Positions 55,929-64,000 of a stretch of 64,000 bases of DNA are shown piece after piece. The notes beneath the pieces were generated by a model. The model worked only from the letters and a program-made list of their open reading frames with translations, did not search any database and was not told the DNA's origin. The translations under genes and the position numbers were made by a program. This stretch comes from Hyphomicrobiales bacterium (GTDB lineage: Bacteria; Pseudomonadota; Alphaproteobacteria; Rhizobiales; Beijerinckiaceae), in assembly GCA_947455025.1 (NCBI GenBank), contig CANGLU010000009.1, forward strand, positions 1 to 64,000. The letters are read 5' to 3'. Within the stretch, counting starts at the first letter, position 1. The number at the start of each line of letters is the position of its first letter.

Positions 55929-57539
55929 TTACGCCGGAATGAAATCAACGCCACGGCTTGCCACAGCCATAGTTGGCGCATTTGTATTGCCCGATGGAAT
56001 AAAAGGCATAACCGAGGCATCCAAGATCCGAAGCCCTTTAATGCCATTGACCCGAAGCTGCGTATCAACGACCGCTAAGGGGTCATTGTCGGGGCCCATG
56101 CGGCACGTCCCCACCGGATGCCAATTTGTTTTGACGGTCCGACGGCAATGGGTGGCGAGATCGCTATCCGATGTCACATCCTTGCCCGGAATGAGTTCGT
56201 GCTTAATGCGGCTTGAAAGCGGTTGAGACGCCAGAATATCGCGTGCATAGCGCAATCCTAAAATTTCAAGGCGGAGATCATCGGGCTCTGACAGGTAATG
56301 ATTATCGATGACCGGCCTGTCATAGGGGTTCGTGCTTCTTAATTGGACCGTGCCTCGCGATTTAGGCCTGAGCAAACAGGCATTCAAGGTTACGCCATCT
56401 TGATCGGGTACATCGGCATTGTCGCTGTCGAGATAAACCGACGGGACACAATACATTTTAATTGTTGGGCGCGAGCCACCCTCTGGATCGAAATAGGCGC
56501 ATGCCTCGACACCATTGCTGGTCACAGGTCCAGTTTTAAACAACAAATATTGCAGGCCATTTTTAATCGCCCGCATACCGCGATCTTCGTGGAAATAGCC
56601 ATAATGTCCATTGGTGGCAGCAACGACAGGAACCTCATGATGATCTTGTAAATTTTGCCCGACACCTTGCACATCAAGTTTCGGTGTAATCCCAATTTTC
56701 TTCAAATGATCCGCTGGTCCTAGGCCAGACAACATCATGATTTTAGGCGTGTTGAATGATCCGGCCGCCAATATGACTTCATGATTGCATGAAACCTTAT
56801 GTTCCTTGCCTTGATGAAGATAGGTAACACCTTCGCAAATGGTGCCGTTGAAATTTAGTTTTGCTACCGTAGCGTCCGTTACAATGGTTAGTCGGCCCGT
56901 CGCATCGGCGGGATTTAAGAAGGCCTCTACGCCATTATAGCGACGTTTTTTAAACGTCGTATATTGCATGGTTCCAACGCCATATTGGGCTTCTCCATTA
57001 AAGTCAGGCGTGTAAGGAATACCAAGCCCTTGCACCGCGCGGATAAAATCTTCGGTGATCTGGCACGTTGTGCCGGTATCGGAGACGGGCTGTGGTCCCA
57101 AAATTCCGTGCCATTTATTATTGAAGCGTTGATTGTCTTCGAGCGCTTTAAAATGCTTCAGCAGAGTATCGGACGACCATAAAGCGTTGTTTCCTAAAAA
57201 CGCATCCCAATAATCGTAATCTTCCCTCTGGCCGCGGGTATACACCATGGCATTAACAGACGTGCCTCCGCCTAAAACATTGGCTTGGCCAACGGCGGGG
57301 GAGCGGCCGTTCAAATGGTGCTGCGGAACAGGCGTGTGCATTTCCACAACCGGATTGCCGCGAATGGCCATCATCCAGGCAGCCGGCATGGAGAGCAAAA
57401 ATTGGCGCATCAAGGAAGGGCGCCGCGGTCCGCGTTCGATCAACAGAACCCTTGCCTTACGCTCGGTCGTCAGTTTCCACGCGGCCACGCACGCGGCCGT
57501 GCCGCCGCCGACGAGGATGTAGTCATAGGAGTGCGTCAT
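55929..57539 (-). CDS. GMC-family FAD-dependent oxidoreductase (choline dehydrogenase-like)
   Basis: The start at 57539 (MTHSYDYILVGGGTAACVAA) places the FAD dinucleotide-binding loop at the N-terminus as usual. A TTG frame to 57611 adds an implausible hydrophilic tail. 536 residues. GMC signatures: NVLGGGTSVNAMVYTRGQRE near residue 80, VILAAGSFNTPKIMMLSGLG near 255 and NWHPVGTCRMGPDN near 475, with the catalytic His, plus the C-terminal SGNTNAPTMAVASRGVDFI with the second active-site position. It oxidises an alcohol or polyol using FAD, donor unknown. Gene order SnoaL-SDR-GMC diverges from the SorC regulator. Confidence 0.9.
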   Translation of the reverse strand: MTHSYDYILVGGGTAACVAAWKLTTERKARVLLIERGPRRPSLMRQFLLSMPAAWMMAIRGNPVVEMHTPVPQHHLNGRSPAVGQANVLGGGTSVNAMVYTRGQREDYDYWDAFLGNNALWSSDTLLKHFKALEDNQRFNNKWHGILGPQPVSDTGTTCQITEDFIRAVQGLGIPYTPDFNGEAQYGVGTMQYTTFKKRRYNGVEAFLNPADATGRLTIVTDATVAKLNFNGTICEGVTYLHQGKEHKVSCNHEVILAAGSFNTPKIMMLSGLGPADHLKKIGITPKLDVQGVGQNLQDHHEVPVVAATNGHYGYFHEDRGMRAIKNGLQYLLFKTGPVTSNGVEACAYFDPEGGSRPTIKMYCVPSVYLDSDNADVPDQDGVTLNACLLRPKSRGTVQLRSTNPYDRPVIDNHYLSEPDDLRLEILGLRYARDILASQPLSSRIKHELIPGKDVTSDSDLATHCRRTVKTNWHPVGTCRMGPDNDPLAVVDTQLRVNGIKGLRILDASVMPFIPSGNTNAPTMAVASRGVDFIPA

Positions 57540-57818
57540 TCCGAAGTCTCGTTTCTTAGCTCGTTTACCAGAGGGTCCTGTTTGGCCCGAGTGATTTGCA
57601 TGTGGCGTCAACGTGAAGCGCTATGTCGCCCGGGTCAATGGGCAGGTTGGGGTGGCGGTTTTTCCGCTTTCGGATTTGGCGGGCGTGGTTGGCGGGGCAA
57701 CTCCGAGCTTGCGGGCATCGCAAAAATCGGGTTTTGATGCCGTTAATTGTTGCGCAGACTGGCGGAATTGGTCGTTTCTTCGGCGTCAGATGTTAGTCTT
57801 TGGGTGGGAATAGGATCG

Positions 57819-58781
57819 ATGGCTCGGTTTCCTGAAAGTCAAACCTTGCGGCTGGATGATGCGGCCCGCGCGGGGTGGCTCTATTATGTGGCAGGGAACA
57901 CGCAGGACGAAATCGCGCGCAAAATGCAGATTTCGAGGCAATCGGCGCAGCGTTTGGTGGCCATTGCCATCACAGAGAAGCTGGTCAAAGTCCGGCTCGA
58001 CCATCCAATTGCCCGCTGCCTTGATTTATCCGAGGCGCTTAAAGATCGCTTTGGCTTGCGCTTTTGTGAGGTAACCCCCAGTGACCCTGAAAGCCAGTCG
58101 ACGACGCTTGGCATTGCCAATGCGGCGGCGGCAGAGCTCGAGCGCTATCTGATCCGCAAAGAGCCGACCATTGTGGCGATGGGAACGGGTGAGGAGCTCC
58201 GCGCAACCGCTGAGCAATTACGCTCTATGGAGTGCCCGCACCATAAGCTCGTGTCCTTGGTGGGCAATATTGCGCCGGATGGTTCGGCCTCGCTGCTCGA
58301 TGCCGTGAGCCGGGCGGCTGAAATTGTTCATGCCCCTTATTATCCCATGCCTTGTTCGGTGATCGCTGTTTCCAAAGCCGAACGCGATTCGATCAATGCC
58401 CAGCGTAACATTCGCCAAGTCATTGAATTGGCTCAATCAGCCGATGTGACCTTTGTCGGCATCGGATCAATGGTCGAGGATGCCCCGCTTGTGAAAGACG
58501 GGTTTGTGACGATTGCCGATATGCGCGCCATGATGGCCCTGGGCTCGGCGGGCGAGATCACCGGCTGGGCCTATGATGATGACGGCAATATGATCAAAGG
58601 CATTACCAATGACCGTGTGGTCGGCGTGCCGCCTCGGCGCAATTCCAAGACCAATATTATTGGCGTTTCCATGGAGCCTGGGCGTTTGCGCGCCATTCGG
58701 GCGGCTATGCGCGGGCATTTGATCAATGGTTTAATTACCAATGACGCGATGGCTGAAAATTTGTTAAAAGCGGGTCGTTAA
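57819..58781 (+). CDS. SorC/DeoR-family transcriptional regulator of polyol catabolism
   Basis: The start at 57819 (MARFPESQTLRLDDAARAGW) gives 320 residues. An upstream frame to 57747 lacks support. The helix-turn-helix lies near residues 25-45 (NTQDEIARKMQISRQSAQRL). The sugar-binding domain has the SorC pattern VAMGTGEELRATAEQL, LVSLVGNIAPDGSASLLDAV, ADVTFVGIGSMVEDAPLVKD and GVSMEPGRLRAIRAAMRGHL. SorC proteins sense phosphorylated or free sugars and polyols. It lies between the divergent GMC/SDR operon and the SmoEFGK-type transporter, as SmoC/MtlR-type regulators do in rhizobia, and probably controls both. Confidence 0.9.
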   Translation: MARFPESQTLRLDDAARAGWLYYVAGNTQDEIARKMQISRQSAQRLVAIAITEKLVKVRLDHPIARCLDLSEALKDRFGLRFCEVTPSDPESQSTTLGIANAAAAELERYLIRKEPTIVAMGTGEELRATAEQLRSMECPHHKLVSLVGNIAPDGSASLLDAVSRAAEIVHAPYYPMPCSVIAVSKAERDSINAQRNIRQVIELAQSADVTFVGIGSMVEDAPLVKDGFVTIADMRAMMALGSAGEITGWAYDDDGNMIKGITNDRVVGVPPRRNSKTNIIGVSMEPGRLRAIRAAMRGHLINGLITNDAMAENLLKAGR

Positions 58782-59063
58782 AAATTTAAATCTTTTCCTG
58801 CTAATTTATGGTAAACAAATATTTAATATCAATTTCAATGGGTTAGGGCGTTAAGCGCCGGGTTAAGCGCGGCCTGTGATTATTTGCCCAGCCGCTTGAC
58901 AATTGCCCGCAATATGCGACCATTCGGCCACTACAAGATCTGATCGGATGCGGGGGCCGGCAGATGAGCTGCGTAATCGTTATCGATGCGCACCAACCCT
59001 CGGGAGGAAACGAGTCGTCATTCCGTCTGCGGAGGGGAGGGCGCTCAATTATGGGGAATCATT
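58782..59063. promoter_or_regulatory. Promoter region of polyol transporter operon
   Basis: 282 bp without a gene. TTGACA at 58896-58901 is a good -35 element, with only a weak -10 17 bases downstream (ACCATT). An A/T-rich stretch precedes it. GGAGGAAA and GGAGGGGAGG at about 59003-59040 are purine-rich but too far from the ATG to be its ribosome-binding site. A SorC operator is expected here but I cannot define it. Confidence 0.45.
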
Positions 59064-60371
59064 ATGAAATCCTTACTGCTAAAGACTGGCTTAGGCGCTG
59101 GCGTTGCGATGATGCTGGCATCAGCCGCATTTGCTGACACGACATTGACGATTGCCACCGTGAACAATGGTGACATGATCCGTATGCAAAAGCTGACCGA
59201 CGATTTTACGGCAGCAAATCCAGGCATTAAATTGAACTGGGTGACGTTGGAAGAAAACGTTCTTCGCGAAAAAGTAACCGCTGATATTTCGACCAAAGGC
59301 GGCCAGTACGACGTATTGACGATCGGTACCTATGAAACCCCAATCTGGGGCAAAAAGGGCTGGCTCGTTCCGTTGACCGGCGTTGATAAGGTTGATGATC
59401 TTCTTCCTGCTATTCGTGGCGGCCTCTCGGTTGAAGGTAAGCTCTATGCTTCGCCTTTCTACGGCGAAAGCTCGTTCACGATGTATCGCAAGGACCTGAT
59501 GGAAAAGGCCGGGCTGAAAATGCCTGACGCACCGACCTGGGACTTCATTGCTGAAGCAGCTCGCAAGATGACCGATCGCGCCAATGGCGTGAATGGTATC
59601 TGCCTTCGCGGTAAAGCAGGCTGGGGTGAGAACATGGCGTTCCTTGGCGCCACTTCGAACTCGTTTGGCGCTCGTTGGTTTGACGAAAGCTGGAAGCCAC
59701 AATTCGATCAACCTGAATGGAAGAAGACCCTTCAGTTCTACATCGATTTGATGAAGGATGCTGGTCCAGCTGGCGCCTCCGGCAACGGCTTCTCGGAAAA
59801 CCTTGCCCTCTTCCAAACCGGCAAATGCGGTATGTGGATCGATGCGACCGCAGCTGCTTCGTTCGTGGTTGATCCAAAGGCCAGCCAAGTGGCTGCCAAT
59901 GTTGGCTTCACGCTCGCTCCGGACGCAGGTCTTGGCAAGCGTGGCAACTGGCTCTGGTCGTGGGCTCTCGCCATTCCGGCAGGCACGAAGCAGGCCGATG
60001 CGGCTCAGAAGTTCGTTGGATGGGCAACCAGCCAGCACTATCTCGAGCTCGTTGCTTCGAAAGAAGGCTGGGCTAACGTTCCTCCAGGCACGCGCACCTC
60101 GCTCTATGCTAACCCTGAATACCAGAAGGTTCCTTTCGCTAAGATGACGTTGGACTCCATCAATTCGGCAGACCCAACGAAGCCAACCGTGAAGCCAGTT
60201 CCTTATGTTGGTGTTCAGTTTGTTGCCATTCCTGAATTCCAGGGCATCGGCACCAAAGTCGGCGAAATCTTCTCGTCCGTTCTGGCTGGCCAGACCTCGG
60301 TTGACGATGGTCTGAAGCAAGCTCAGGCCTTCACGATGACGCAGATGACAAAGGCTGGTTACATCAAGTAA
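59064..60371 (+). CDS. smoE: Polyol (sorbitol/mannitol) ABC transporter solute-binding protein
   Basis: The start at 59064 (MKSLLLKTGLGAGVAMMLAS) follows GGGGAAT. A frame back to 58986 only adds a non-secretory tail. 435 residues with a signal peptide cleaved near residue 24 (...AAFAD). The mature part is a family 1 binding protein: TLTIATVNNGDMIRMQKLTD, YDVLTIGTYETPIWGKKGWL, YASPFYGESSFTMYRKDLME and WLWSWALAIPAGTKQADAAQ, as in SmoE/MtlE proteins. Downstream permease, ATPase and mannitol 2-dehydrogenase genes support sorbitol or mannitol as ligand. Codon choice is more biased than in neighbours, fitting strong expression. A stem-loop follows the stop. Confidence 0.9.
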   Translation: MKSLLLKTGLGAGVAMMLASAAFADTTLTIATVNNGDMIRMQKLTDDFTAANPGIKLNWVTLEENVLREKVTADISTKGGQYDVLTIGTYETPIWGKKGWLVPLTGVDKVDDLLPAIRGGLSVEGKLYASPFYGESSFTMYRKDLMEKAGLKMPDAPTWDFIAEAARKMTDRANGVNGICLRGKAGWGENMAFLGATSNSFGARWFDESWKPQFDQPEWKKTLQFYIDLMKDAGPAGASGNGFSENLALFQTGKCGMWIDATAAASFVVDPKASQVAANVGFTLAPDAGLGKRGNWLWSWALAIPAGTKQADAAQKFVGWATSQHYLELVASKEGWANVPPGTRTSLYANPEYQKVPFAKMTLDSINSADPTKPTVKPVPYVGVQFVAIPEFQGIGTKVGEIFSSVLAGQTSVDDGLKQAQAFTMTQMTKAGYIK

Positions 60372-60380
60372 TCTCCCGGA

Positions 60381-60415
60381 TAAGCCGCCTAACCTTTAGC
60401 GGGTTAGGCGGCTTA
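60381..60415 (+). terminator. Strong stem-loop after smoE
   Basis: TAAGCCGCCTAACC (60381-60394) pairs perfectly with GGTTAGGCGGCTTA (60402-60415) over seven bases, a 14-bp stem starting nine bases after the stop. A short T-rich stretch (TTGATTTTAT) follows. It probably attenuates transcription into the permease genes. Confidence 0.8.
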
Positions 60416-60525
60416 TTGATTTTATATAGTCATTGAAGTCGACATTGCGTCGATAAGGCCTTGCAAAAGGCTGATAAAGCGTAATCCTGTTGAGTTTGAA
60501 CATCGCAGGTTAGGGCATTTAAGAC

Positions 60526-61389
60526 ATGGCTACGCGTCATTCACAGGGTATCGCAAGATTGGCCGTTGCGCCCGCAGTGATCGTCCTCTTTTTATGGATG
60601 ATCGTGCCTTTGGTGATGACCATCTATTTTTCATTTTTGCGCTATAACCTGCTGAACCCCGATATGGATGGGTGGGCAGGCTTCTCCAATTTCTATTATT
60701 TTATAACGGATGAATCGTTTCCGGGTGCCGTCTTTAATACCCTCGCGCTCGTTGCCACCGTTATCGTTGCTTCTGTTGCCGGCGGCCTTGGTCTAGCGCT
60801 TTTATTGGATCAGCCCTTTTGGGGACGCGGTATTGTTCGCTTGCTCGTGATCTCGCCCTTTTTCATCATGCCAACGGTCAGTGCCTTGGTGTGGAAAAAT
60901 CTGCTGATGAATCCGATCTACGGATTGTTTGCCTTTCTTCAACAACTCGTCGGCATCACGCCGCTCGATTGGTTTGCCAAAGTACCGCTTCTTTCGGTGG
61001 CTATCATTGCCTCGTGGCAATGGCTGCCCTTTTCGGCGCTTATTATATTAACCGCCTTGCAATCGCTCGATGAAGAACAAAAAGACGCGTCCGCCATGGA
61101 TGGAGCGCGTGCTTTATCCTATTTCCGTTATATTGTTTTGCCCCATCTCGCGCGCCCGATTACTGTCGTCATTCTGATCGAAACCATTTTCCTTCTGAAT
61201 ATTTTTGCCGAAATCTATGTCACGAGCGTGGGCGGGTTGGCGGGCAATTTGACCTATCTGGTCTATTTCCAAGGCTTGCTCAATTTCGATATTGGCGAAG
61301 CCTCAGCCGGCGGATTGATCGCGGTTGTTCTGGCTAATCTCGTGTCGATTTTCCTCGTTCGGATTATCGGGCGGAATTTGGAGATTTGA
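60526..61389 (+). CDS. smoF: Polyol ABC transporter permease (SmoF/MtlF type)
   Basis: 287 residues with six predicted helices, the first at AVAPAVIVLFLWMIVPLVMT. The EAA loop reads EEQKDASAMDGARALSYFRY near residue 185, typical of the sorbitol/mannitol family, where the first residues deviate from EAA. Conserved LLVISPFFIMPTVSALVWKN near 105. It forms a heterodimer with the product of 61394-62221. It is separated from smoE by a 154-bp gap containing the stem-loop and from the next gene by four bases. Confidence 0.92.
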   Translation: MATRHSQGIARLAVAPAVIVLFLWMIVPLVMTIYFSFLRYNLLNPDMDGWAGFSNFYYFITDESFPGAVFNTLALVATVIVASVAGGLGLALLLDQPFWGRGIVRLLVISPFFIMPTVSALVWKNLLMNPIYGLFAFLQQLVGITPLDWFAKVPLLSVAIIASWQWLPFSALIILTALQSLDEEQKDASAMDGARALSYFRYIVLPHLARPITVVILIETIFLLNIFAEIYVTSVGGLAGNLTYLVYFQGLLNFDIGEASAGGLIAVVLANLVSIFLVRIIGRNLEI

Positions 61390-61393
61390 GAGC

Positions 61394-62221
61394 ATGGCGC
61401 GCCAAACGTCCCCACAACGCAAACTGATTGTCACCCTCATCGCATGGACGATCGGCATCTTGATGTTCTGGCCGATTTTATGGACGATTTTGACATCGTT
61501 CAAAACAGAGCAGGATGCGGTGTTGATGCCGCAATTGTTTTCAACCGGTTGGACCTTTGAGAATTTCGGGATTGTGCAAGAACGCTCCGATTATCTGCGG
61601 TTTGCGATGAACTCGATCATCCTTGCCTTTGGCTCCACGCTGCTTGGCCTTGTCTTTGCCATTCCGGCCGCTTGGTCGATGGCGTTCAGCCCTAGCAAAC
61701 GAACCAAAGATACATTGCTCTGGATGCTATCGACGAAAATGATGCCGCCGGTTGGCGCGCTCTTGCCGATTTATCTGATCTTCAAAGACTATCACTGGAT
61801 CGATCAGCACATCCCCGTTTTGGTGATCATGTTCATGCTGAATCTTCCGCTCGTGATCTGGATGTTGTTCACCTATTTCAAAGAAATTCCGGTCGATATT
61901 CTGGAAGCCTCGCGCATGGATGGTGCGGGCGTTTGGCAAGAATTAACGCGTGTTTTAGCGCCGATGGCATTGCCCGGTATCGCATCGACCTTTCTGCTCA
62001 ATGTCATATTGGCGTGGAATGAAGCGTTTTGGACCCTTAAGCTGACGGATGTCCATGCCGCGCCGCTAACCGTCTTTATTGCTTCCTATTCCAGTCCAGA
62101 AGGCCTTTTTTGGGCCAAACTTTCAGCTGCTTCCACAATGGCTATTGCGCCAATCCTTATTCTTGGATGGTTTTCGCAAAAGCAACTTGTGCGTGGCCTC
62201 ACTTTCGGCGCCGTGAAATAA
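61394..62221 (+). CDS. smoG: Polyol ABC transporter permease (SmoG/MtlG type)
   Basis: The start at 61394 ([20 protein letters not shown]) is four bases after the smoF stop. A frame back to 61325 lies inside smoF. 275 residues, six helices. [20 protein letters not shown] near residue 115 and an EAA-type loop [20 protein letters not shown] near 173 are typical of MalG-like polyol permeases. The C-terminus [11 protein letters not shown] is the usual ending. It is followed by the ATPase gene after 16 bp. Confidence 0.92.
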   Translation: MARQTSPQRKLIVTLIAWTIGILMFWPILWTILTSFKTEQDAVLMPQLFSTGWTFENFGIVQERSDYLRFAMNSIILAFGSTLLGLVFAIPAAWSMAFSPSKRTKDTLLWMLSTKMMPPVGALLPIYLIFKDYHWIDQHIPVLVIMFMLNLPLVIWMLFTYFKEIPVDILEASRMDGAGVWQELTRVLAPMALPGIASTFLLNVILAWNEAFWTLKLTDVHAAPLTVFIASYSSPEGLFWAKLSAASTMAIAPILILGWFSQKQLVRGLTFGAVK

Positions 62222-62237
62222 GATAGAGGTAGTCACC

Positions 62238-63239
62238 ATGAGCAGAATAGAGCTGAAAGCCGTACGAAAAGATTTCGGCAATCTTGGTGTTATCAATGGG
62301 GTCGATCTCGATATCCTTGATGGCGGCTTTACCGTTTTTGTCGGTCCAAGCGGTTGCGGTAAATCGACCCTATTGCGCTTGATTGCGGGGCTTGAAGATT
62401 TAACCTCGGGCCAAGTCCTGATTGATGGACGCGATGTAACCGAACTCGGACCGGCGCAACGCGAATTGGCCATGGTGTTTCAATCCTATGCGCTTTATCC
62501 GCATATGTCGGTCAGAAACAATATTGGCTTCCCGCTCAAAATGGCCAAGCAGCCCGAGGACATGATCGAGGCCAAGGTTCGCAAAGCCGCCGAGACACTT
62601 AACCTAACCGCCTATCTCGATCGTCGTCCGGGGCAATTATCAGGCGGTCAACGTCAGCGCGTTGCCATTGGGCGGGCGATCGTGCGGGAGCCGAAAGCCT
62701 TTTTGTTCGACGAGCCTTTGTCCAATCTCGACGCTGCCCTTCGCGTTCAAATGCGGTTGGAGATTATGCAGCTGCATAAATCGCTTGGCGCAACCATGGT
62801 CTATGTCACGCATGACCAAGTTGAAGCCATGACCATGGCTGATCGCATTGTCGTGCTCAATCAAGGTCGTATTGAACAAGTGGGCTCACCGCTTGAGTTG
62901 TATGATCATCCGAAAACACTTTTTGTTGCAGGCTTTATCGGATCGCCAAAGATGAATTTTATATCGGGAAGTGTTGCCGCGCGTTATGGAGCGGCAACCA
63001 TCGGCATCCGGCCCGAACATATTCAATTAGGCGCATCGGACGGTGGATTTACGGGCACGATCCGTATCGCCGAACATCTGGGCTCTGACACGTTTATTCA
63101 TGCTGAATCGCCGGAACTCGGATCTATCACCGTTCGCGCCACAGGCAATATCGAAGCCTCGCCTGGAACCGCTTTAGCGCTCGGTTTTGAGGCATCCCGG
63201 GTTCATCGGTTTGACGCGCAAGGTGTGGCACTTAAGTGA
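62238..63239 (+). CDS. smoK: Polyol ABC transporter ATP-binding protein (SmoK/MtlK-ATPase type)
   Basis: 333 residues. Canonical UgpC/MalK motifs: Walker [10 protein letters not shown] near residue 36, Q-loop [11 protein letters not shown] near 81, signature [15 protein letters not shown] near 134, Walker [15 protein letters not shown] near 154, H-loop [11 protein letters not shown], then a C-terminal TOBE domain with [19 protein letters not shown] precedes the ATG. Unlike the operon at 3992-9623, this system has one ATPase gene, so the motor is presumably a homodimer. Confidence 0.93.
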   Translation: MSRIELKAVRKDFGNLGVINGVDLDILDGGFTVFVGPSGCGKSTLLRLIAGLEDLTSGQVLIDGRDVTELGPAQRELAMVFQSYALYPHMSVRNNIGFPLKMAKQPEDMIEAKVRKAAETLNLTAYLDRRPGQLSGGQRQRVAIGRAIVREPKAFLFDEPLSNLDAALRVQMRLEIMQLHKSLGATMVYVTHDQVEAMTMADRIVVLNQGRIEQVGSPLELYDHPKTLFVAGFIGSPKMNFISGSVAARYGAATIGIRPEHIQLGASDGGFTGTIRIAEHLGSDTFIHAESPELGSITVRATGNIEASPGTALALGFEASRVHRFDAQGVALK

Positions 63240-63350
63240 GCTTATGAAGCCCAATCGTCACGTTCAGGGGCTTTAATTGCCTCAACCAGAATAGCAATGG
63301 TTTTGGCGGGTTTGGCTTTCTCGTATTTGGTAATGAAGGATTGATGGATT

Positions 63351-64000
63351 ATGTCGAAGAGTGTTGAGCCATCACAGCATGGCGCTGGTGTAGAGCTTTC
63401 CCTTAAAAATCTTCATCAGCTTTCAGCCGATGTCGGTCGCCCTCAGTATCAACGCTCCGATATTTCGCCTGGTATTTTACACTTTGGCGTTGGTAATTTT
63501 CACCGCGCGCATTTGGCCGTTTATCTCGATGATCTGTTCAATCAGGGCCTCAATAAAGATTGGGGCATTATTGGTGCAGGCGTTATGGCTCATGATGCGG
63601 CCATGCGCGACCGGCTAAAAGGGCAGGATTATTTAACAACGATTGTTGAACAGGATTCCGGCCTCAGTCACGCGCGCGTCACAGGCGCGATGATTGATTT
63701 TGTCGCCCCCGATGATTGGGACGGACTTCTGCAATGGTTGTCGGATCCGCGTATCCGCATCGTATCCTTGACGATTACGGAAGGTGGATATTTTATTGAT
63801 CCCGTGTCGGGGAAATTTGATGCGGCCCATGCCTCAATTGCCTATGACGGGCAACATCCGGATCGGCCTAAAACGGTCTTTGGAATTTTAGTTGCCGGAT
63901 TAAAGCAGCGCAAAGCCAAGGGTCTGGCACCCTTCACCATTATGTCGTGTGACAATGTTCCGCATAATGGTGCGGTTACGCGCAATGCGGTTGTTGGTGT
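63351..64000 (+). CDS. mtlK: Mannitol 2-dehydrogenase, N-terminal part (cut by window end)
   Basis: 216 codons are visible from ATG 63351 (MSKSVEPSQHGAGVELSLKN). GILHFGVGNFHRAHLAVYLD near residue 41 is the NAD-binding signature of polyol-specific long-chain dehydrogenases. DWGIIGAGVMAHDAAMRDRL, VSLTITEGGYFI near 145 and APFTIMSCDNVPHNG near 200 are conserved. The enzyme oxidises D-mannitol (often also D-arabinitol or D-sorbitol) to the ketose with NAD+. Its position behind the polyol transporter genes (111-bp gap) matches rhizobial smo/mtl operons. The catalytic Lys region lies beyond the window edge. Confidence 0.9.
   Translation, partial: MSKSVEPSQHGAGVELSLKNLHQLSADVGRPQYQRSDISPGILHFGVGNFHRAHLAVYLDDLFNQGLNKDWGIIGAGVMAHDAAMRDRLKGQDYLTTIVEQDSGLSHARVTGAMIDFVAPDDWDGLLQWLSDPRIRIVSLTITEGGYFIDPVSGKFDAAHASIAYDGQHPDRPKTVFGILVAGLKQRKAKGLAPFTIMSCDNVPHNGAVTRNAVVG

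Noticed and set aside
59121-60320. Long antisense frame (about 400 codons) opposite smoE
   Set aside because: smoE has a signal peptide, family motifs and biased codon use that leave the antisense frame open. The antisense product has no family features.
1-64000. Mobile elements, prophage genes, CRISPR arrays, tRNA or rRNA genes
   Set aside because: No transposase, integrase, phage structural gene, regularly spaced repeat or RNA gene was recognised on either strand.

Overview
The window looks like chromosomal or large-replicon DNA of an alphaproteobacterium, most likely of the order Hyphomicrobiales (Rhizobiales). I judge this from gene families and organisation, since no rRNA or tRNA is present. 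The evidence is rhizopine-type (moc-like) Rieske ferredoxin, reductase and oxygenase genes, a polyol ABC transporter with mannitol 2-dehydrogenase and a SorC regulator, a UrtABCDE urea transporter behind a sigma54 promoter, and many sugar ABC transporters of rhizobial type. No phage, IS element, CRISPR array or tRNA was recognised. Almost everything is import and catabolism of sugars, polyols and sugar acids.

Region 1 (1-13986): a leftward operon of two Gfo/Idh/MocA dehydrogenases alternating with two xylose-isomerase-like TIM barrels (the set used for oxidation/elimination breakdown of glycosides) diverges from a rightward operon. The rightward operon encodes a binding protein, two permeases, a 65-residue membrane protein, two different ATPases, and a PEP-dependent dihydroxyacetone kinase split into DhaL, EIIA(DhaM), HPr, full-length enzyme I and DhaK, with a small HTH protein embedded. 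A perfect 10-bp inverted repeat overlaps a TATAAT box between the two operons.

Region 2 (14399-34064): the most unusual part. Two related modules each contain a LacI-family regulator, a membrane di-iron hydroxylase of the fatty-acid-hydroxylase superfamily, a single-NBD sugar ABC transporter and a divergent PanB-like TIM barrel. They share moc-like ferredoxin reductase, Rieske ferredoxin and desaturase-type oxygenase genes. Module 1 adds an IolG-like dehydrogenase, a hydroxypyruvate-isomerase-like protein and another TIM barrel. A decayed purU (formyl-THF deformylase) lies between the modules. I infer oxidative O-demethylation of methylated inositol- or sugar-type compounds linked to folate one-carbon metabolism.

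Region 3 (34101-42153): a DODA-type dioxygenase, a secreted SnoaL-like protein, an F420-reductase-like NAD(P)-binding protein divergent from a LysR regulator, a sialyltransferase-like protein, a photolyase/cryptochrome overlapping a second photolyase-like gene with apparently permuted domain order, and a glycerate 2-kinase.

Region 4 (42313-48775): SMP-30 lactonase, D-apionate oxidoisomerase-like protein, RuBisCO-like protein and DUF1537 kinase, matching the D-apionate branch of apiose catabolism, followed by an enolase-superfamily N-acylamino-acid racemase and a GNAT acyltransferase.

Region 5 (48776-54647): NtrC-like site, sigma54 promoter and urtABCDE. Region 6 (54670-64000): leftward SnoaL-like, SDR and GMC oxidoreductase genes diverge from a SorC regulator, followed by a polyol ABC transporter (smoEFGK type) and the start of mannitol 2-dehydrogenase, cut by the window end. 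All five solute-binding-protein genes are followed by a strong stem-loop before the next transporter gene.
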